Source of the DNA: Lepisosteus oculatus
Lineage: Eukaryota > Chordata > Actinopteri > Semionotiformes > Lepisosteidae
DNA: 64,000 nt
Direction: 5' to 3'
Assembly: GCF_040954835.1 (NCBI RefSeq)
Contig: NC_090716.1
Coordinates: 11,221,275-11,285,274 of the forward strand
Part shown: positions 1 through 13,000 of the stretch, piece after piece
Position numbering within the stretch: the first letter of the stretch is position 1
Layout: every line of letters begins with the position of its first letter
Notes under the pieces: model-generated
The model's database searches: none
What the model was told of the DNA's origin: nothing
Seen by the model: only the letters and a program-made list of their open reading frames with translations
Translations under genes and position numbers: made by a program

Positions 1-1800
1 CAAATCTAACTGAGCCCACATTTTTGGTCTCCTACTAAAAGGAATTGCTTGCACCCTGGAGGTGTTATTAATCTTTTTGTTACACATCCTTATTAAATAT
101 CCTCTCAGCTTCACTATTCAAGAAACAAGCTCTATTTATTTAAAAATCCCCAAAGCCTACGTCTCAGATATGGTTTGAAGTTCATATGATAATCTAAAAA
201 CCCATGTTGCATTCACCTCCTATAAATACAGTACATAGCTTGTGTTGCAGCAGTGCTTTTCACTAGTCATCACAATTATTAAATACTGATCTTAAAGCAT
301 ATCAAGGGATGCCATTGTAATTTTTACAATCTTCAACTCAGTATGTATTCAACAAATAGGGTAATTAAGATTTATCAGGTTATTCTGGATTGTCAGTTGA
401 GGCAGTGTCTCAGAATGGCATGAGCAGAGTCATGTACAAAATGTGCATCACATTGTACTTGTACTGTTTGAGTGGAGCTCAGATGTGCAGTTTTATTGCA
501 GAAAGACTTTTGATATCATTCTTACTCTCATAAGTGTAAGCAAGGCTGAGATGCATCATTTCAGCAGCAAAATCTGTCATGCCTTTAAAAGACAACTCAA
601 GCTCTCATTTCAGGATTAGCAAGGTTTTTTTTTATTTTGGCAATCACTCAAGTATAACTAATTTTTCAGGAAGACAGACAGAACAGAGGCAAAATATTTG
701 ACACGATTCAATACTTGCATTTGATTTCTGAACTAGGTAAAGATATCAACAATATGAAACATGCTTGACTGAATTTAATTAGTCATAATAACTTGTGTTT
801 CTAAGCACTTTGTTATTTTACAATGCCATCTGCTGTGACTTCAATGGTGGGCATGTGTTTTGGGGGGATTTTTTGAAAGAGTGGGAATGTAAGTCATTGA
901 AACTGAAGAAATGACAATGGATTTTATGACTCCGATATCCAGCTGCACATGCTTTTCGTCTGTGTAATTTATTTTGTAGCAGTTTGAAAATCACAATGTC
1001 AAACTGGACATAAATCAACAAAATGTTCCGTCATGGACATTTAAATCAGTAACAAGTTTTAAAAAGTCTTCCGAGAAGCTGAAATGGAGACTGGTTCTGG
1101 TGAGTGCAGTAATTAAAGCAGACTTATTGAGATAGCAGTGTAAAAACATGTAGGCACCTTTTCTCTGACGAATGGCATTTCATTTTCAGTTCTGAAGCAT
1201 GTGTTGTGATTTGTCATTATATTCTGGTGTGCTTGCTCAGTGACTGCTTTGCATCTGCACTTCTGCAGTGCTTATTTTTTCTAAATGCTATGTTTGTAAT
1301 ATACAGTACACATCCATCTCTTGTGAAATACGGATTTATTTTGCACAAAATGAAAAGTATTCAGCATAATGTGCCAGGAAGGTTTTAATGAAAAGTCTAC
1401 AGAAATGCAAGGGATATCAAGTATTTTATGTGTCATACCTGTCAAGTGTGGAGGTCACATTTTATTGAGTAACCACTTCAGTCACAAATTTATCAAAATC
1501 CATTGCTTTCAAAATGTACAAAAGTTCCAAACCCTGGTTATGTCTGATGTGCACCTTCTCTCGATTCCAAAAATGTCAGATAAATGTATACTGAATAAAA
1601 GGAAGAAATGGTTTAATACTGCATAGCTGCATGCTAACACTTTTTGAAGCATATCAGTGAATTTGACATACTGATCTAACCCTTTAAAGCTGAATCATGA
1701 TAATACCCCCTGCGTGTGCATTTGTCTTGCATTTTATAAATCACTTCAGATTTCAAACTGTTCTCCTAGCTGGATATCTCTGGGAGCTGTTCAGGAGTGT
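1..1800. other. Far-upstream noncoding DNA, CpG-poor
   Basis: AT-rich sequence without a recognisable exon, RNA gene or repeat. The open frames here are short (85 residues or less) and resemble nothing known. CpG is scarce: I counted about 3 in 1201-1800, as in most of the window. It lies 5' of ALX4, on the side where CD82 is the neighbour in human, but nothing of CD82 is visible. Confidence 0.6.
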
Positions 1801-4800
1801 AATCACTTTGCTCACAATTCCATCAACTAAACCAAGTATTCAGCGTCGGCACTCAGACGCTAACTTTCATTGAAATAGTTGTTTGCAGTTGTTAGTAATT
1901 AACACTGAAACAACTGGATAGTAACTAGAAACAAATAAATCAGCATCTGCAATATGTAAGAAACAGCTTTAAAAGGTACTGTAGTACCTACAGCCTTTTA
2001 ATACTGGTGAAATTATTACGAGAATTCTGGATTATATTAGGTTACCAAACGACTTTTAAATATGCTAAATATCAAATTTATGAACTTCTTAATTTGCTGT
2101 TCAAAGTTAAATTTTAGTGGATCCTTGGCTACATGCCCAATTTGAACCAATTTACAACACAATAGCTCACTTGTGGAAATGTTAAGGTCATGTCTGTAAG
2201 CCGTGCTTTATAGAAACTTAGATTGAAAACGGATTGTGTTTTAATGCTTTTGCAGAGGTGTTAAGTATATTATCTGTGGTTTACTTATATTTCTGTAAAT
2301 ACTGTTCTACTATTAATAATACAACTACGAATGATAAAATTAAGGGCAGACCTGCATCTCAACCGATTGACCGTAAAGAGCTGTTTGACCAAATCTGCTG
2401 AGTGTTGATTCTACACATTACCAAACTGAGGATGAAGTTTCCCTGTTATTTTTGGTTACCACAAGGACAGTCTCTAAGGATTTATGTTTGAAAATCCGAA
2501 ATGAAGAACGCTGTGAACATATTTATACCGCAGGTATAATAATTTAAGAATTTAAATTGTTGTTAACGAAGACAATATATATTTCGGTATTTATATAATT
2601 AATGTATGGTCGATACAAACAACAAAGATACAACAATTCAAAACCAAGAATGAAAAAAAAACGGTTAACAGTTTTTAAAGGTTTATTCTTTTTAAAATTC
2701 AGTTTATTTCTGCATTAACATACAGAACTATTGCACTTGTCATGCTGAATTATCTATATTCTGCTACAGGAATTACTGCTTAAAAATCCTCAAAAATATG
2801 AACTCCTCAATTTTTTAAATAGTAGTTCTAACACCAGAAAACAGAAATCCTCCTACTTATTTTTATAAAAGATATTGTGAAGAGCAGGATTTGCTCGGTT
2901 TCCATTACTTTAAATATTAAAACAATTTCCAAGCATTTTTATAAATTATACTATATACTTCGCGTATTATTATTGTTGTTTAAAAGTGAAAAATACTAAT
3001 TTGCAGAAGTAATTTTCTCAAATGCGTTTTATTGAACTGAATACTGCGAAATGGCTGTAAATATCAATATGAAAAGGAAGATCCATATATATTAATATGT
3101 ATAATAATTCTGATGGCGAAAAGACTAATAACAGGCATTACTAAGTCATCGATTTTATACCAATAACTAATAAAATGAAGAAAAACGTTATAGGCTGTGA
3201 ATTAAAAGTAAGTGATGTATTGTTTTCAGGCAAAATTTAATTCTTGTTACGCGTATTATTCATTTGAAATTACCCCCCTACTGTAATATGTATGGTTTAA
3301 GTGTTATCACACTTACTGTACCAGCCATTTAAAAATATGTATTATCTCCGCGTCTGAGGAAGTTTAAAGTTTAAAGATAAATGTCAAATACAGTATCTGC
3401 AGCAAGTTTTTTCTACTTATGTGTCTTACATACTGGGCATACCAGCAACGTACATACCATGTGTACATTATCTATATGCGTTTGCATAATCTTCGCACGC
3501 ATGCAAAGTACACATATGTTACAGTGTTACCTTTTGTAAACCTATTTTACATGCAAAACAAAGATGTCCCTTCAGAAAATAAGATCCACTTTTCCGCCGG
3601 AGGAGTGCTCAGTATAGGCTGCCTTGGGGGTAATCTTAATTTAATTTAGCGATTTTATTTGTTCCTCATGTTAAACTCGGCCTCTCTTTCATTCTTCCTG
3701 ATGGCCTGCAGTCGAGGTCACGGTCGCCAGGTTATTAAAGCAAACGTCAGAGCGCGTAGCCTATAGTTATTAGCGTAAGTGTTTTGTTAATATGATTCGT
3801 ATCCACATTGTATAAGAGGAATTAAATTTAGAATAGCCTGGATAATCAGTGTAAGCCGGTGCAAATTATCTATGGATTAGTGCGATTCGATGTTATTTTT
3901 ATATGGGGTTTTCAAATTTAATATTTTCGTGAAAGTACTGAAATAATTTTTAATTTATTCTTGTTGCGTAGCGTAAAATTGCAAAGACCACCTCGAAGAT
4001 GCATATTTAATGCAATTTTATGATCAATTTTAATAGCCCGGAGACCCAATTAGAATGGCCTACAAAGTGAACCTACGATAGATTATAATGACCACGCGAG
4101 ATGATAATTTTATTGTACAAGTTAGGCACTTGGAGATAATCCTTTGATTTAGTGTAAGTGTTTAAACTTCGGAAGCAGCTCAAGTAGCCTTTCAAATTAC
4201 AAAGCTACAAAAGGTCGTAGATTCATACGCACCGTATATACAATGTACAGTGTAGTGAGGAAAACAGTTGTACTTATTAAAAATTCCTATTCGTTTAATT
4301 TCAAACTAAATGTCCAAATTACGGTTATTGCGGTTTGACATAGGACGATTATAAATATTGACACATCAGCGGTGACTCAAAAGCCTCAATAAACAGCAAG
4401 TAAATAGCAAGGGATGCAAAGTCTTTTATGTTTTTTTTTAAGATTAATTTTCCGAGGTTGCGTCTAACCCCCATAAATAAATAAATGTGAAGTTCATTCA
4501 GTAAGTGCCCAAACGTTATAATCTGCAACATCTGCCTTTAGTCTCAATTCCACCGTAAGTAGGCTGAAATACTGTTCGTACAATCAACTGTTTGTAGCCG
4601 TTTTAACTGAACCTCTAAATAAAACCGTTCGGCCAGGTACCGAGTAATAAATGGCAATGCCATTAAATGCGCTTTATCTCAAATAGTTTTGTGTCTTTAT
4701 GCGTCATGAATAACCTAAGTGATTTCTTAAAGGGAAATCGGGAGCTCCCCTTTTCTTTCCAACTGAGAAAAAATAGCACAGAATAATGCTTGATCCTGTC

Positions 4801-7800
4801 AGTATTGTATAATTGCATGGTAGTATTCTGTAGCAAAAAAAATGAACGGGCTGCATACATTAATTACTGTATATACTCTATGCTGTACTCGGGGACTAAT
4901 ATACCGTACCTTTGCCTAGAACTACAGAGGGTGTATTAAAAATTGTCCGTAAGAGGACAGATATGAAATGCATTTGTTGTTGTTAAGTGTTACAAAAAAT
5001 AATGATACCTGTATTTGACTTAAAGAGCTAAAACAGTTGATAACGTGTGATCTTCACAAGCAGGTGCACCGAGTCGATCCGGGTTTTGTTGCTGCGTCTT
5101 CGTTTCAGCTCATCGCTAGCTCAGAGGCGCTCTTAAACTAAACATTCGTAAACAATATATGGGCTAATGTGCTTATTTAAAACATCCTACAGAACTTTCA
5201 CCTTTTCAACATCTAAAGAATTATATAGCCTAAACTTGCTAAGAATGGAATCTCAAAGCTGCATATAGAAAACACTGTTTTCTACAAAAATCATTTTTTA
5301 CTACTACGGTACGTCATATTTGCTTTTCACCAAATTATTTAACAATAGCGAAACTTCTTTAATTTAGACTGATAAGCATTGGTCCAGCAGCACTAAAAGT
5401 GTTCTTTATTTTTACAAATAAGTACAGTAGTTAAAAGTTCTGATGGAGACGGCCGTGGAAGTATACAGAGTTTATAGCATAGTTATGATCTGTGTATTAA
5501 TCTCGCTCTATGTGGTTTAATTTTCCAAGGACAGAATTCGATTTTGAGCAATCTAGTTTAATGTACTTCGCCGCGGTCTCTTTCACTTGCTTGACAGAAG
5601 CCAGTGCAGCATGAACAAACGTCCTCTGGAAAGAGCTCACAGACGACACCAGTCTATACCAAATAGTTTATATGAAACTGAGAAAAGACGTCCAGAGTTA
5701 AAATTGTAACGGAGCCAAAAGTGTACAGCTATAGGACAAATAATTCAACTAAAATGGGATGACGTACAGAAGAACAGATTTCTTCAGATGATTAAATAAA
5801 TCAAGACAAGAGGATGTCGTGAAGACTTAATTGGTGTTTTTAATTGAGCGCGTCTTTCATTCAATATTACCTGCTTTACCATAAACTGGACCCTCGAATA
5901 GTAAACCTAAGAAAATATTGCGTTTTGTTATTATCCACTATATTGTATCTACGCCTTTATAGAGACAAATCTAAACCTTTGTAACAAGAAAAGCTATTCT
6001 GCAAAGTTCGTGCGTATTAAACAGCGAGAGCTGTTAGCAATCCGTCTTTTAAATATATAAAATAAAAATAAAAGCAAACGAGATTCAGAATGTGGGCAAT
6101 GTTCAATTCAAAAGACGACAAAGCAAGAGCACTGAAATATTAAATTTACTGGAATGAATTATACAACATAACCACATTTTATATTTTGCCTCCATATTAC
6201 TCCATACAATAGTATCAACAGCTGAATTTAATCTCAGAGACAACTTTTTAGTATACAATTCCTTAACTCCCTGACGAATGTTTAACATACTGGTTATAGC
6301 TATAACGTCCACTGTATTCGACAAGTTTTGTATTATTTTAGCTCGTGTAGTTCTGCCTAGCTAATTTGTGTTCTTGGTATACAACCGTTAATAATGAACA
6401 AGGAGCTCACGCAAGGCTCATTTCCTGGAAAGAATTGCTAAACCCTACAGTATATTATTCAAAGTAAAGTTCTAATTACAGGACTTACATTAATCATTGT
6501 CGTTGTTTGATATCCAATTAAAGCTTTTGCCATTGAATGACAAGAGTGTAATGCAAAAGACTGCTATTCATCACTTTACCAGTTCGATCTCATGGATTGG
6601 GGTCGACTTTTGAGGGTTATAACGAAACAATAATGAGCTTTTTATTCGGGAAGTTTGAGCCTTAGGATGACCATAGCCTGTGGTCAGGGAAGGAAATGCA
6701 ACTTCTTTCTGATAGGCTTCTATCTAGGTTCTCAAAGAATGACAGTAGTTTAGGGCAGTAATTCATTAGGCATGGGTCTAGATTTAAAAAAAAAAAACAA
6801 AAAAAAAAACTTTGACCCACCTGCCATTTGCAAATAATATTAGGTTTTATGCTACTCAAAGGCGTTTAGGATTTACAAAAGCCGCCATCAAAAACTGGTT
6901 TTGATCTTCACGATGGGCGAATGGGTGATCTTCCGTCTTGCACACCTTTATCAATCAAATCAATAATACAAACAATAATATTCGAACAGTATGCGATAAA
7001 ATTATATTCCACTATTATCGCTATCAAACAAAATATTTTTGATCCATTTCAAATTTCAATGTGGATAAACAGATTGATTTAGTTTTCGAGGGTGATTGGG
7101 TGTATAATTTAAAATCGGCTTCGAGGTAGGGACAGTTTTCTCCTACAGGTCCATCAAGATTACACATAAGATTCCATCTCTCGTGATACTGTCACATAGA
7201 ACAGTCGTGGGCTTTTTTTATTGAGAACGACCCACATAAAATGAGATTTTATCGGGGAAAAAAACCTAGACCATTTCACTCAATGTTTCAGGTACGTTTC
7301 ACACCTGCGAATAAAGTCGGAATAAGTCCTTCCATTGGCTCTTTTCATTTTCCCAAGCACTTTAATCTGGGAGGTGTTCACTCTTTCATTAGTGTAACTT
7401 TAAGATAAAAGCTGACGGACGCTCTACTATTCTGGAACTTTAGCTGCTCTAACAGTTCTGGGACTCAAAAACGCCCTGACGTAATCACGAGAAGCAGAAA
7501 TGGCCACATTACTGCTGTGATCTTCTGATCGTTGTGGTCACTATATCTTAAAGCCAGTTTTACAAAACCGTCCAAAACCTACTACGATATAAACTTAATA
7601 CTCGAATTTTCCTGTTATACACAATCCATTTATTCAACATAGTACTGGGACAAACAGTAGTCTTACACTAACAACAAATAACACCTCTACTTACGCGAAT
7701 TATCATATCTACTTAATCTGAAACGAATGTCAAATAATTTTTATATTTTGTTAACTGGAAAGTTACTTTTATCGGAGCGAATACCACATCAGACAAGATA

Positions 7801-9240
7801 GCTTAACAAGATATTTTGTTTCAGATCAATACATTATAAAATAAGAAAAAACAACAACGTGTGAGGTATACAAGAGTTCAAACATACCTTACACTACAAA
7901 AAGTGAGATATGAGCGCCATCATTAATCAAATGCAACGCTCACAATTTGTTCCATTAACAAATAGGCTACAGTCAAAACATTTATTTAAAAAAATATATT
8001 TTTAAATATTTACCTTCCTAAAGTTTTGAAATGAAAAAAAAAAACACGTGTTTTTTCCCCTAAAGTTGGAAGAAAAGCACATTGGACTAAAGGGTTAGCA
8101 GGCTTATATTGTTTAAAATAATAATAAAAAAAATTATAAGGCATTAAATCGTTTCAAAGAACGCCGGGCAGGCGTGAAAAGGAGGAGGCAGAAATGAGCG
8201 AGATAAATAACGGTACTCACGCGTAACTGACGTGCACCCATGTCTTTTTTGTGGTGCGAATTAGGTTCACCTTTGTTTTTGGATTTCCTCTCGGGTTTTA
8301 AGGAGTACAGCCAGGCTTCCCGAATACAAGTGTTTCTGGAACACAAGGGGCAGTGCACGCGTTTGCTTGTAGCAGCTCGATACATGCTCGACCTGTAGGA
8401 GTTAAGCACGAAGAGGTTCTAAAATTTCACCTGTAAACAAATTACAAGTTTTGGAATGCATGAATAACATTAAGATAATATTGACGGATAGATGCGAGTG
8501 CGCACTTTACAGATAACTATTCATATCGCCTCTAAAAGCCACGCAGTATTTCTAAGCGAACGACGTTTACGGAGCTAAAATACATCCCAAGTATGCATTT
8601 GACGCTTTTATTAGCAGACCATTCTTGCAATTAAAGGTATGATGAATTGGTTAGAGCTTCAATGCTACTACACCAATTCAGTGTTAAGTCTTGTGGGAAA
8701 TAAATCACGAATTTCCAAATTAGGTGTCTTTTGGCATCGAAAATAGCATACCTAATGTCGTGGGGTTTCATACAAGTTTAAAGGCATCATGAAGGATCAA
8801 ACAAGATCTTCAGAACTTTTTATTTTAATACCTTCGCAGTTTTTATTCTCGTGGCGCCTCACTCGATATTACCCTTGGGGCGATGCATTTACTCCAACCT
8901 CTGAAACCCCTACAGTACGTGCGTGCACGTTCTGCTGGTATGTACCGCTAAAGTACACTGAACATTTAAAGGCAAGGTACACCCTGTATGGTATTTTTAA
9001 ATACAATATTTCGGACGGATTTTGAACCTTGCATTTGCGTTGTGTTTCGCAATAAAATATTAACTTCAGAATAACTCGTGAACTATCTAAAAAAGGCATA
9101 CGAAATATTTAGAACCGTTACAAGAACACAAGTGAAAATGAGCTGTTGCAGCTTTTCTTTAGCTTAAGACAAAGTCCTCATTTGAGAGACCATTGCAAAT
9201 TAGCCGTGTCACAGCCATTGAATTGCTTCCTCTGTGTTGC
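1801..9240. other. ALX4 upstream region inside the CpG-preserving valley
   Basis: No coding exon, RNA gene or transposon is recognisable. The stretch is AT-rich with many short A and T runs, yet CpG is frequent: about 20 in 3241-3840 and about 18 in 5401-6000, close to what base composition alone would give. An A-rich tract occurs at about 6787-6810. The open frame on the minus strand at 8134-8409 (91 residues) has no recognisable domain and is taken as chance. The block probably holds ALX4 control elements, but individual elements cannot be identified without cross-species alignment. Confidence 0.5.
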
Positions 9241-9249
9241 CCTCTACAT

Positions 9250-9284
9250 CCAATCAGTTATATATTCATATCCTAATTGCATTA
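9250..9284 (+). promoter_or_regulatory. ALX4: Possible ALX4 promoter elements: CCAAT, TATA-like, P3 site
   Basis: CCAATCA at 9250-9256 is followed by TATATAT at 9259-9265 and by TAATTGCATTA at 9274-9284, which has the TAATNNNATTA form of a palindromic paired-homeodomain (P3) site. If the TATA-like box is used, transcription would start near 9290 and give a 5' leader of about 390 bases. The CCAAT and TATA-like motifs sit unusually close together, and both are common by chance in AT-rich DNA, so the assignment is weak. Confidence 0.25.
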
Positions 9285-9289
9285 ATGTC

Positions 9290-9681
9290 ATGTGTTGTGT
9301 CTCCCCATATATTTACAACAAACCTTTTTTTTCCCCCTAAGCAAAGGTCTGACCTCACCCATTCAACCCGTCTACATAACTGGGGAGAGGTCCTGACTTA
9401 TAGACTATATCGAGGAGTTCTGGGTTGCATCTTCCAAGGGAAGAGACAGTTTTTGTTACTCTCCTAAACCTTAAGGGGGCTTTTAGCTTTTGGTCAGCTT
9501 GCAGTTTCTGGAAAACATCTGAATCATTTTATAACCAACCCCAGCTGCCGAGTTTGTGTGTGTGCGCGCCCTTGTGTGAAAGAGAGAGAGAGAGAGTATC
9601 TGTTTGCTTCGCTCTCCAAAAAGGAAAGAAAGAAAAAAAAAACATTTGGACCTCTTTTTTTCCCTTTACTTTTTTTTAGGA
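9290..9681 (+). other. ALX4: Probable ALX4 5' untranslated region
   Basis: The stretch just upstream of the first in-frame ATG. It contains a TG/CG-rich run near 9555-9570, a GA-dinucleotide tract at about 9579-9596 and an A-rich run near 9625-9642. A long pyrimidine tract at 9651-9677, interrupted by one A, ends in AG at 9678-9679, two bases before the ATG, and looks like a 3' splice site. No transcription start can be fixed from sequence alone; the leader could be continuous or could begin in an upstream noncoding exon. Confidence 0.35.
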
Positions 9682-10027
9682 ATGAACGCTGAGACTTGCG
9701 TTTCATACTGTGATATGACATCCATGGATTCATATTATAACCCATCTGCACCGCAAGGTAGGGATCACCAGGCTAACCCGTTTAGGACATTCCAAGCGAG
9801 TGACACCAAATACAGCCCCACTTTCCTGACCAACAAAGGTCAGGCTTATGGGGAAAAGTCGCGGAGCCCGTTCCAACAGGAATGCCAGTCATTGGATGCC
9901 ACTTCTGGGGAAGGCAACTTTAACAAATACCACCTCTTCATGCAGAGGTCCTCTTGCAAAACACCCCCAGAAGGAAGCAAACTCCATCAAGAAAGCGGCC
10001 ACAACGGAGCGCTCATCTCCTGCTATG
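9682..10027 (+). CDS. ALX4: ALX4 homeobox protein, coding exon 1
   Basis: Encodes residues 1-115 and the first base of codon 116 of ALX4, a nuclear paired/aristaless-class transcription factor that patterns limb and craniofacial mesenchyme in vertebrates. The start MNAETCVSYC is the characteristic ALX4 N-terminus, and FNKYH, MQRSSCKTPPEGSKL and the final SCY match conserved ALX4 blocks. The ATG at 9682 is the first in frame and has a G at -3. The exon ends at the donor GTGAGT (10028), phase 1. Compared with the mammalian protein the Pro/Gln-rich stretch before the LFMQR block is absent, which makes this N-terminus shorter, as in fish. Third-position GC is about 57% (65 of 115 by eye), much lower than in exons 2 and 3. 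It lies in the CpG-preserving block. Identity is secure because the four exons join in frame into one ALX4-like protein. Confidence 0.95.
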
Positions 10028-13000
10028 GTGAGTTGAATAGTAAGTCCGTTCTTTACGAGTTTTTCCGACTTAACTCATTCAATTAACGGAACACTGGTCT
10101 CCCACCGCCTTTATAGGTTGAGAAGTTAATGCTGTGCATTCGGAGTTCCTCAATTCTCATATCTATATATACTGTATACACACGAGTACCACACTCACAC
10201 ATACTGTATGAAAAAAGAAGGTGATCTCTGTAGAATTCTCCACGTACATGTTTTTTAACAGCGCAGGTAGGCTAAACTGTTCTACCTTCTAGACCGAAGC
10301 TATGAGAGAATTGTGAATTTAGGATGCAGCTGTTCCCAGTTAGATAGGTCTCGAAGGAAACTGTGCAAAATGGATGGGTTAAAGAGAGTCCTGTACTCTT
10401 TTAAGACTTAGCTATTCCCATACAGAAACGTACCTAAACGTTCCTACGTGTTTGGAAATAACAATGAAAAAATATTTCGCTCTGCACTGTTATATGAACA
10501 CTCAGCTAACATCAAATTTGCTAACAAGTTCAATGTAATAAGGACTACCTAAAGCAGGAGAAATTCGATCCGAGTTTTTGCTAATACTGGTGTCAATACT
10601 AAGTCCAGTTATTATTTAGCAATATTTTCAAATATTTTCCACCATCTCTAATGTACCCCGGGTTTTCCAAAATAAATGCGCACACATTGCACGCTATAAT
10701 GGATATCACGACCGTAGCTACTACCTTGGTAACATAATTAAGACGAAGGCATAACGTTACTATTGAATTTTCCCTTTAACGATTTGAATTAAAGTATGTT
10801 TAATGCGATAATCTACATTACAATCCTTAATACAGGAGTTAAAATTTAGGAGAATGTAATTAACACGTTTACAGATATCAGTAATAACGTACAGCGCATT
10901 GCCTTTTACTTTGTGGTTATTTCAGGAAAGCTTCAACTGGGCCAGTGATTTGGGTATAGAAACTTCTTGTACAACAAATAATTGTAATGATCCGAATCAA
11001 ACGTTCAATAAATAAAAACAGCAGCTTTCATTTTTACTTTGGGTCTGGGTATCATCAGCTCGCATATCTTTGGACTACATTGACGAACTCCTGCCTCTTG
11101 CTGTCGCCAGGGTTAATGGCGCACTGTTCAATGGTAAATTAGTTTTTCCAAGTTAATCTGGGGACTGAAGGCGGCTCCTGGTTTGAGGAGGCCGAGGTTA
11201 AGTTAACAAGCCATCGATCACCGTCTTATAGCCTGTTGCTGTGAGGCGGATGGAGTAGAGCAAAGGGAGGAGGGGTAACATACCCAATAAAACATGTTTA
11301 ATAATAATAAAATAATAATAATACACAATGATTACGTCATTCAAATGTAGGTTAGAAATAGGGTCATTTTAATAATAGCAGAAATTTAATTTTACAGAAC
11401 TATGACTACAGATTGTATTTTAAACTCCAATATGTATTTCTTTTGAAGTGGTCTTCAAAAGGAGACCGGGAAGATATTTCTCAATACCGAGGATCCCTGA
11501 TCCCGTGTATACGTTTCGCCTTGCTTTTAACATGGCTATCTCGTGGAGGCACAGCTCCAGTTTATTAAACTTGGCATGAATACGTTTCTAAAACCGCATT
11601 ATTAAGGAAACAAAACAAATTTCCCAGCAGAGGCATTAATAAGGAAAATTCCTATGTGAGAACGGCAAAAGGGAGTCCTTAGGGAATGTTTTTAAAATAA
11701 TTACGACCACATTATGCTGTTAAAACTACCACTTTTACTGTAAGTGTACACTGCAGTGTTACAGAAGTACAGCGAGACAAAGGAAAGGTGAGTAAACGCA
11801 CGGTGAGAGTTAGTGAAACATGAATTTCACTTGCGGATACCGTCCTGGTGCATTGGAACATTTCTTTTAATTGATAGTTTTCTGCTACAATCAAAAGAAT
11901 CAGATTTATTCGGAGAAAAGATTCAGGTTGAGATATGCGATATTTTTATAATGCAAAGTGACAGATTTCACGAGCGATAATTTGTAGACGTGCTAAATTA
12001 TTGATAACGCACTGACTCGAGTTATCAAATGTTAAGAATTTAAAGTAATTAATAGGAAAGCAGTGTAATGTAATGCACGTAATGCATCTCTTCCCCCAAA
12101 CACTCTTTGTTACAGCAATAACTCAGTGATTAATAGGCCCCTTCTTTAATTGATTTAAAAAAAGAATTTTACAAAGGGTGCGCTGAGCGCTGGAAAATCC
12201 ATTTCTACAGGTATAAATCTTACATTGCTGCCACAAAGTTCAGTTTACTCACAACTCTTGCAGAGGCTCATTCAGCGTAAGAGCGCAGAGACATTTTTTT
12301 CCCCAGAAAGGATTAAGTAGTGCAATTATCCTACTCACATAGTATAACAACGCAAGAGCTTTGCAATTTTAATTAATTTTACACGCTAATTATTTACGTT
12401 TATTTGTCGTATCTACGTCTCCAAAAATCATAGTGGAATTTTGAATCTCTATTTTTCACAATTCGTTAAGGACGTTAAGAATCATTTTAGCTGCACCTTT
12501 CCATCCACGTTAATCGTCATAAGAATAACATGGGAGCCTTTTGCTTGTTAAGCAAGTGGTTTTTCATCTAATGTGCCAACGTGTTCTTGACCAGATTGGC
12601 TTCCTTAATAAAAGATTCCAAACTAGAACATCGAGAGCTGAACACAACCTTGGTTTAGACAGAATTGTAAATATTTTCAGGGTTATAAATTCCTGTTATA
12701 TATTAATAGGGGCAGAAAAAATGTAAATTATGTAATATATTCACGAATGACTTTTTACGCAAGCAATAATCTTCAATAATCACATAATAGTTACTTCTTG
12801 TTACGACATAAAGAAATTCAAGATTCCGCACATAGAACAGAAACAAAGTTTCGATTTAATCTTAAAAGGAAAAAAAAAGACACCCATTAGTTGAAGTGTC
12901 TTATGGTTTTCGTTTTCCTTTACGATTTTTAAATATTTGTTATATTTAAATAGAACTTGCAAAATGTCGTCTATAATCCCAAGAAAGTGAATAAATCCTG

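Noticed and set aside
8134..8409. 91-residue open frame on the minus strand in the upstream region
   Set aside because: No recognisable domain, composition typical of chance, no splice or promoter context.
9604..9681. Extension of the ALX4 frame upstream of the ATG at 9682
   Set aside because: The extension begins at TTG, not ATG, and encodes a Lys/Phe-rich string from simple sequence; the ALX4 N-terminus starts exactly at 9682.
11300..11325. TAA-type run in intron 1
   Set aside because: Ordinary short simple-sequence DNA, not notable by itself.
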